Source: Thermodesulfovibrionales bacterium
GTDB taxonomy: Bacteria; Nitrospirota; Thermodesulfovibrionia; Thermodesulfovibrionales; SM23-35
Length of the DNA: 11,712 nt
Reading direction: 5' to 3'
NCBI GenBank assembly: GCA_020062205.1
Contig: JAGUWT010000217.1
Span: 1 to 11,712, forward strand
The position numbers were made by a program, and so were the translations under genes. Below are positions 7,852-11,712 of the stretch, piece after piece. Numbering within the stretch: the stretch's first letter is position 1; each line of letters starts with the position of its first letter. The notes under the pieces were generated by a model. That model saw only the letters and a list, made by a program, of their open reading frames with translations. It was not told the DNA's origin and did not search any database.

Positions 7852-8299
7852 TTTTTGGAGTCTCTAATTGTGCCGGGCTATCTTTTTTAGGTTCCTCTTT
7901 TTTGGGTTCTAACGGCGGCGGTGGAGAGGGTGGCTCCACCATCCCTTTCATTGTCATGCCACGCATCTCAGACATCATCTTATCCATCTTATCAATCATC
8001 TTACCCATTTCCATCATAATTTCTCTTTTTTCAGGATGTCTGATCCCTCTTATTATCCTCTGCTGCATCTTCACGATATCTATCATCATTTGCATTGTAT
8101 CGCGCATCATCATGTTCTGGCCCATCATCATATGTTGGCACATATTCATCATGGGCATCATTGACATCCCTTCACCCATCATCATACATTGCGGTTTCAT
8201 CTCGCCTTTCTGTTCTCCCATTGTGCCACCACTCACCTGCGCCTGTGCTGAAACACAAAAAACTAATATGATCATTAAAGTGATTGTGAATTTTTTCAT
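7832..8299 (-). CDS. Methionine-rich exported protein, probable metal binder
   Basis: This 155-residue protein begins with a clear Sec signal peptide (MKKFTITLMIILVFCVSAQA, cleavage near 20-21). The mature part up to about residue 122 holds some 32 methionines, many in MMM or MM groups with nearby His and Cys (CMMMGEGMSMMPMM, CQHMMMGQNMMM). A Pro/Glu/Lys-rich tail ending HKH follows. Clustered Met with His and Cys is the pattern of periplasmic copper(I)- or silver-binding proteins, so metal binding or buffering is the likely role. The family is not recognised, and the region 65-120 is probably a long helix. AGGAGG precedes the ATG. The gene follows the YHS gene by 14 bases, so the pair is probably co-transcribed and linked in function. 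Confidence 0.85.
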   Translation of the reverse strand: MKKFTITLMIILVFCVSAQAQVSGGTMGEQKGEMKPQCMMMGEGMSMMPMMNMCQHMMMGQNMMMRDTMQMMIDIVKMQQRIIRGIRHPEKREIMMEMGKMIDKMDKMMSEMRGMTMKGMVEPPSPPPPLEPKKEEPKKDSPAQLETPKSEPHKH

Positions 8300-8313
8300 T
8301 TTCCCCTCCTGTG

Positions 8314-8469
8314 TTATTTTCCTTCCTTTGTTAAAAACTTTTCTGGGTCTTTGTCAAACTTTTCTTTACACATCTTCGAACAGAAATAATAGGTCTTTCC
8401 CTTGTAACCACTTGTACCTGCTGCCTTTTTCTCATCGATATCCATGTTACATACAGGGTCTTTAGCCAA
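8314..8469 (-). CDS. Small YHS-domain protein
   Basis: A 51-residue YHS-domain protein is encoded in the gap between rnc and the Met-rich gene. It reads MAKDPVCNMDIDEKKAAG near the start, with GYKGKTYYFCSKMCKEKF following, and ends FLTKEGK. DPVCNM plus YFCSKMC is the YHS/TRASH-type signature, with cysteines at 7, 30 and 34 placed to bind a metal. Such domains occur alone or at the ends of copper-transporting ATPases and other metal proteins. The start is TTG at 8469, with GGGAGG 8 bases upstream. A GTG at 8478 overlaps that site and is less likely. It begins 31 bases after the rnc stop and ends 14 bases before the next gene. A cytoplasmic metal chaperone or sensor role is inference. Confidence 0.9.
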   Translation of the reverse strand: MAKDPVCNMDIDEKKAAGTSGYKGKTYYFCSKMCKEKFDKDPEKFLTKEGK

Positions 8470-8500
8470 AGCTATCACCTCCCTTCCTACTAAACATTCT

Positions 8501-9196
8501 TTATTTCTTCAGTCTGTGGAGAGCCTCTTTTGCTGCAACAGTCTGTGCCTCTTTTTTACTCTTTCCAGCACCTTCACCAAACTTTTTCCCATTTATGAAG
8601 ACCTCTGCGGTAAATATCTTTTGGTGTTCTTGCCCCTCTTGCTTTATGATTCGATATTCAGGAAGGACACCAAAAAGGAGTTGGGTGTTTTCCTGGAGGT
8701 CTGTTTTAAAATCATGAAATTCACCGGAATGGATGACAGTATCTATGTTCCCTTTGAACAATCTATGAATAATTTCCTTAGCTTCGCTGTAGCCACCGTC
8801 TATGTAGACAGCCCCTAAAATTGCCTCAACAGCATCTGCTAACAGGGATTTTTTATTCCTGCCTCCACTATCATCTTCACCTTTCCCAAGCATGAGATAC
8901 TTCCCAAGAGATATCGAAATGGCAATCTCGTAAAGCACTGATTCTTTCACAAGATAAGACTTAATCTTAGCCATAACTGATTCCGGAAACTGATCATCTA
9001 ATGAAAAGAGATATTCGACTATAACTAATCCAAGGACAGAATCACCCAGGAATTCGAGTCTCTCGTTATGAGAAGGTGTTGTGTCAGGATTTTCGTGGTA
9101 GAAGGATTTATGGGTCAGTGCCTCAATGAGTATATTTTTATCTTTAAAGATATAATTGAGGCGATCTTCTAACCCAGCAATATCTTCCAATTTCAA
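8501..9196 (-). CDS. rnc: Ribonuclease III
   Basis: RNase III cuts double-stranded RNA, maturing rRNA precursors and regulating mRNAs. The catalytic domain carries HNERLEFLGDS, giving E45, E48 and D52, and LLADAVEA, giving D121 and E124; these match the metal-binding E38, E41, D45, D114 and E117 of the E. coli enzyme. A double-stranded-RNA-binding domain fills about 160-231 (DFKTDLQE, GKSKKEAQTVAAKEAL). The length of 231 is normal. The start is TTG at 9196, immediately after the fabF TGA, with no strong Shine-Dalgarno, so translation is probably coupled to fabF. A second TTG two codons later (9190) is possible. The fabF-rnc order is common in bacteria. Confidence 0.97.
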   Translation of the reverse strand: MKLEDIAGLEDRLNYIFKDKNILIEALTHKSFYHENPDTTPSHNERLEFLGDSVLGLVIVEYLFSLDDQFPESVMAKIKSYLVKESVLYEIAISISLGKYLMLGKGEDDSGGRNKKSLLADAVEAILGAVYIDGGYSEAKEIIHRLFKGNIDTVIHSGEFHDFKTDLQENTQLLFGVLPEYRIIKQEGQEHQKIFTAEVFINGKKFGEGAGKSKKEAQTVAAKEALHRLKK

Positions 9197-10444
9197 TCAA
9201 GAACTTCTATATTTCTTGAATAGAAGGCAGGCATTGGTTCCACCGAATCCGAATGAGTTCGATAAGGCATGATTGACCGTCATCTTCCTCGCTGTATGGG
9301 GAACATAATCAAGGTCGCATTCAGGGTCAGGATTATCGAGATTTGTTGTTGGTGGAACAATATCGTTGTAAATGCTCAGGACACTGATAACTGCCTCAGT
9401 CCCTCCTGCAGCGCCAAGTAAATGTCCAGTCATAGATTTTGTTGAACTGATTGCAACCTTATAGGCATGTTCTGCGAATACTGTTTTTATGGCATTGCTT
9501 TCAAGTTCATCTCCAGATCTTGTTGAAGTCCCATGGGCGTTTATGTAATCCACTTCCGATGGCTGAACTCCTGCATCTCTCAACGCCATTGCCATACATC
9601 GAGCAGCACCTTCCCCTCCAGGGGCAGGAGAGGTGATATGGTATGCATCAGCAGTCATCCCATATCCAATGATTTCTGCATATATTTTTGCACCTCTGTT
9701 CAGGGCATTTTCGAGGCTCTCGAGAATCATGATACCTGCGCCTTCCCCCATAACAAACCCGTCTCTCTCAATATCAAAGGGCCTGCTTGCCTTCTCTGGT
9801 TCATGATTTCTCGTAGAAAGTGCCTTCATCGCATTAAAACCACCTATCCCCAAAGGTGTTATTACTGCCTCAGTACCTCCTGCAATCATGACATCTGCAT
9901 CACCTCTCAGAATAATCTTATAAGCGTCCCCTATGGAATGGCTTCCTGTAGCACATGCAGTAGCAACAGCAGAGTTTGGTCCCTTAACACCATATTTCAT
10001 GGATATCTGGCCAGAAGCAAGGTTAATTATCAACATGGGAATAAAAAAGGGACTTATCCGTTTAGGTCCTTTTTCGAGCAAAATGGAATGATAATGTTCA
10101 ATTGCGATCAGGCCACCTATGCCTGATCCAACAATCACACCTACTCGTTCTGCATTACTGTCGCTTATCTTCAGTCCGGAATCATCCATTGCCATTTGTG
10201 CTGCAGCAATTGCAAAATGGATGAAGCGGTCCATCTTTTTTACTTCTTTGGGCTCGATATAGTCTTCAGGGTTAAAGCCTTCTACCTCACCAGCTATTTG
10301 CGTCTGAAAGGCAGTAGCATCAAATTGCGTTATCTTCCTGATTCCGGGTTTGCCCTGAATGAGATTTTCCCAGCTGGTCTTAACACCAATACCAAGAGGT
10401 GTCACAAGACCTATGCCTGTTACAACAACTCTTCTTTTATCCAT
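9197..10444 (-). CDS. fabF: 3-oxoacyl-[acyl carrier protein] synthase II (FabF)
   Basis: FabF condenses malonyl-ACP with a growing acyl-ACP in type II fatty-acid elongation, in the cytoplasm. The 415-residue protein has the thiolase-fold catalytic triad: C164 in [10 protein letters not shown]304 in [12 protein letters not shown] and H341 in [13 protein letters not shown]. It also has the C-terminal glycine-rich [10 protein letters not shown] loop. Cys-His-His separates it from KAS III (FabH), which has Cys-His-Asn. The ATG lies 6 bases after the acpP stop with no clear ribosome-binding site, so coupling to the highly translated acpP is likely. The stop abuts the rnc start. No missing residue is seen. 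Confidence 0.97.
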   Translation of the reverse strand: MDKRRVVVTGIGLVTPLGIGVKTSWENLIQGKPGIRKITQFDATAFQTQIAGEVEGFNPEDYIEPKEVKKMDRFIHFAIAAAQMAMDDSGLKISDSNAERVGVIVGSGIGGLIAIEHYHSILLEKGPKRISPFFIPMLIINLASGQISMKYGVKGPNSAVATACATGSHSIGDAYKIILRGDADVMIAGGTEAVITPLGIGGFNAMKALSTRNHEPEKASRPFDIERDGFVMGEGAGIMILESLENALNRGAKIYAEIIGYGMTADAYHITSPAPGGEGAARCMAMALRDAGVQPSEVDYINAHGTSTRSGDELESNAIKTVFAEHAYKVAISSTKSMTGHLLGAAGGTEAVISVLSIYNDIVPPTTNLDNPDPECDLDYVPHTARKMTVNHALSNSFGFGGTNACLLFKKYRSS

Positions 10445-10450
10445 GAGAAT

Positions 10451-10681
10451 TTAAGATTTTTTCTTATTTATGTATTCAATAGCATCCTTGACCTTTACAA
10501 TTTTCTCTGCATCTTCATCTGGTATCTCGATTCCAAATGCCTCTTCAAATGCCATAACAAGTTCTACAGTGTCCAGCGAATCTGCACCGAGGTCTTCAAC
10601 AAAAGATGCCTCCGGAGTAACTTCTGCAGGACTTACGCCAAGCTGTTTTGATATAATCTCTTTTACTTTTTCGTCTACCAT
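10451..10681 (-). CDS. acpP: Acyl carrier protein
   Basis: ACP carries acyl chains on a phosphopantetheine arm for fatty-acid synthesis. The 76-residue acidic protein has the attachment motif [13 protein letters not shown], with Ser35 as the modified residue, equivalent to Ser36 in E. coli. The preceding EASFVED and the following [16 protein letters not shown] are typical of fatty-acid ACPs rather than polyketide carriers. GGAGGTG lies 6 bases before the ATG, the strongest ribosome-binding site in the fab cluster, which fits the need for a large amount of ACP. It sits between fabG, 91 bases upstream, and fabF, 6 bases downstream. Confidence 0.98.
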   Translation of the reverse strand: MVDEKVKEIISKQLGVSPAEVTPEASFVEDLGADSLDTVELVMAFEEAFGIEIPDEDAEKIVKVKDAIEYINKKKS

Positions 10682-10721
10682 GCAAGCACCTCCATATATA
10701 GATTTTAGATTGCAAATTTTG

Positions 10722-10767
10722 GATTGTAGATTTCAAATTTAAAATCACAAATCTGAAATCTTCAATC
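10722..10767. repeat. AT-rich inverted repeat between fabG and acpP
   Basis: The arms 10722-10740 and 10749-10767 pair over about 17 of 19 positions, including AGATTTCAAATTT against AAATCTGAAATCT, with an 8-base loop. Related GATT/AGATT words occur through 10700-10775, suggesting a larger imperfect palindrome. It lies just after the fabG stop on the transcript and before the acpP ribosome-binding site. It could stabilise or process the mRNA and so raise acpP output relative to fabG. It could also be a copy of a dispersed repeat. No U-run follows, so it is not a classic terminator. Confidence 0.7.
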
Positions 10768-10772
10768 AGAAA

Positions 10773-11513
10773 TCACATATACATACCACCATTAACATGA
10801 ATTACCTGCCCAGTGATATAAGCTGAATCAGGTGATACGAGAAAAAGAACAGCATTTGCAACATCCTCAACGGTCCCGAATCTCCCTAACGGAATAAACT
10901 TCTTCATCTCCTCCTTGACAGCCTCGGAAAGGACATCTGTCATTGCTGTTGATATGAAACCAGGGGCAACAGCATTTACTGTTATCCCCTTACTTGCATA
11001 TTCTTTTGCAAGTGTTTTTGTGAGTCCTACAATCCCAGCCTTTGCTGCACTATAATTTGCCTGTCCTGGATTCCCCATAAATGCGGCTACGGATGTGATA
11101 TTGACTATCCTTCCATAGCGATGTGCGAGCATCTCTCTTATGGCAGCCTTTGAACACAGAAAGACACCCTTGAGGTTCGTATTCAACACAGCGTCCCAGT
11201 CTTCCTCCTTCATCCTCAGGAGAATCCCGTCTTTTGTTATGCCAGCATTGTTTATCAATATGTCTATCCTGTTAAATTCTTTTATGATATTCTCGAAAGC
11301 TTTGCCTACCTCTTCTGCATTTGATACATCAAGTTTTATTCCCAGCGTTTTGACGCCAAATGATGTAAATGATGTTGCAATTTCATTCACCGTATCAAGA
11401 CTCCTGCCCGCAATAGCAACATTGACCCCCCTTCTTGCAAGACCTTCAGCAATTGCCTTGCCGATGCCGCGTGTCCCACCTGTAACGAATGCAACCTGTC
11501 CCTTAAGCTCCAT
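10773..11513 (-). CDS. fabG: 3-oxoacyl-[acyl carrier protein] reductase (FabG)
   Basis: FabG is the NADPH-dependent reductase that converts 3-oxoacyl-ACP to 3-hydroxyacyl-ACP. It is a short-chain dehydrogenase of 246 residues. The cofactor loop TGGTRGIG is at 11-18, NNAG at 88-91, and the catalytic residues are S141 (NITSVAAF), Y154 and K158 (YSAAK), with the AVAPGFI loop at 181-187. The C-terminal VNGGMYM is typical of FabG. Neighbouring acpP and fabF settle the assignment over other dehydrogenases of the family. The region before the ATG is a run of eight G and seven T on the coding strand instead of a standard AGGAGG. fabD, often found directly upstream, is not present within about 200 bases. 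Confidence 0.97.
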   Translation of the reverse strand: MELKGQVAFVTGGTRGIGKAIAEGLARRGVNVAIAGRSLDTVNEIATSFTSFGVKTLGIKLDVSNAEEVGKAFENIIKEFNRIDILINNAGITKDGILLRMKEEDWDAVLNTNLKGVFLCSKAAIREMLAHRYGRIVNITSVAAFMGNPGQANYSAAKAGIVGLTKTLAKEYASKGITVNAVAPGFISTAMTDVLSEAVKEEMKKFIPLGRFGTVEDVANAVLFLVSPDSAYITGQVIHVNGGMYM

Positions 11514-11516
11514 AGA

Positions 11517-11531
11517 CCCCCCCCAAAAAAA
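11517..11531 (-). promoter_or_regulatory. Homopolymer tract at the fabG ribosome-binding position
   Basis: On the coding strand seven T are followed by eight G, ending three bases before the ATG. The G-run is the only candidate for pairing with 16S rRNA. Such tracts are prone to length changes by slippage, which could alter fabG translation. Sequencing or assembly error is also common at such runs. Confidence 0.45.
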
Positions 11532-11540
11532 TCGGTTTTA

Positions 11541-11570
11541 ATTGTAACAGAGAGCTTTCCCGCTTTTCCA
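11541..11570 (-). promoter_or_regulatory. Candidate fabG promoter
   Basis: On the minus strand TGGAAA (11570-11565) and TACAAT (11546-11541) are 18 bases apart, 4 and 5 matches of 6 to the sigma-70 consensus. Transcription would start near 11534, about 20 bases before the fabG ATG. This suggests that the fab-rnc transcript may begin here and not at an upstream fabD. The match is by eye only. Confidence 0.3.
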
Positions 11571-11673
11571 GTTTTTCTTTAATGGAATGTTTTCCAAATG
11601 CATAGAAAATTATGTTTCTTCAGACTTTCCTGTGGATAATATAATAACAACGACATGAAAACCTGTCTGTCAT

Positions 11674-11712
11674 TCCGACTCTTGTCCCCGCCCTGTCGGG
11701 GATCGGTTCGGA
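11674..11712. repeat. Nested palindrome at the window edge, probable dispersed repeat
   Basis: TCCCCG (11685-11690) pairs with CGGGGA (11697-11702) around a 6-base loop. Outside it TCCGA (11674-11678) pairs with TCGGA (11708-11712), and the outer arm probably continues past the window end. The sequence is richer in G and C than the DNA around it and follows a GTCATTCC word. This is the style of the short palindromic repeats scattered between genes in many bacterial genomes. It could also act as a terminator for the gene beyond the window. Confidence 0.55.

Noticed and set aside
7902..8465. Long open plus-strand frame opposite the Met-rich and YHS genes.
   Set aside because: It is rich in Ile because ATG codons read as CAT or ATC on the other strand. 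The minus-strand genes have proper ribosome-binding sites, a signal peptide and a YHS domain.
9533..10126. Open plus-strand frame inside fabF.
   Set aside because: It lies wholly opposite a clearly conserved gene and has no recognisable protein content.

Overview
The window reads as a bacterial chromosome segment, moderately AT-rich by eye. Conserved housekeeping blocks lie at both ends and a poorly conserved accessory stretch lies in the middle. The order fabG-acpP-fabF-rnc, a long-form HisG and an Mfd of about 1,040 residues indicate a bacterium. The style of the small accessory genes (DUF2007, a stand-alone YHS protein, a Met-rich secreted protein) would suit Nitrospirota or a deltaproteobacterial relative. 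That placement is inference only, because no rRNA or other phylogenetic marker was compared.

Left block (58-4118): mfd, the transcription-repair coupling factor, is on the minus strand. It is divergent from hisG on the plus strand across about 50 bases. hisG stands alone here with no other his gene beside it.

Accessory block (4213-7400): a minus-strand, tightly coupled three-gene operon encodes, in order of transcription, a TIGR04255-type protein, a 119-residue protein with an antitoxin-like tail, and a VapC-type PIN-domain ribonuclease. A noncoding stretch of about 470 bases with two sets of tandem direct repeats separates it from a divergent plus-strand gene for a stand-alone GHKL (Bergerat-fold) ATPase of unassigned family. 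Each transcription unit has an extended -10 promoter candidate. This is the most likely place for an undescribed system: a three-part toxin-antitoxin or defence operon, perhaps with the ATPase as a separate neighbour.

Right block (7397-11513, all minus strand): transcription runs from fabG through acpP, fabF and rnc, then probably on into a tiny YHS-domain protein, a methionine-rich exported protein and a DUF2007 protein. fabG, acpP and fabF supply the ketoreductase, acyl carrier and condensing enzyme of type II fatty-acid synthesis. rnc encodes RNase III. The YHS and Met-rich genes look like a small metal-handling pair, perhaps for copper, attached to the end of the fab-rnc cluster. The DUF2007 gene converges on the GHKL gene with overlapping stop codons.

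The right edge (11514-11712) is noncoding. It carries a possible fabG promoter, a G8/T7 homopolymer at the fabG ribosome-binding position, and part of a palindromic element that looks like a dispersed genomic repeat. I saw no tRNA, rRNA, CRISPR array or complete insertion sequence.
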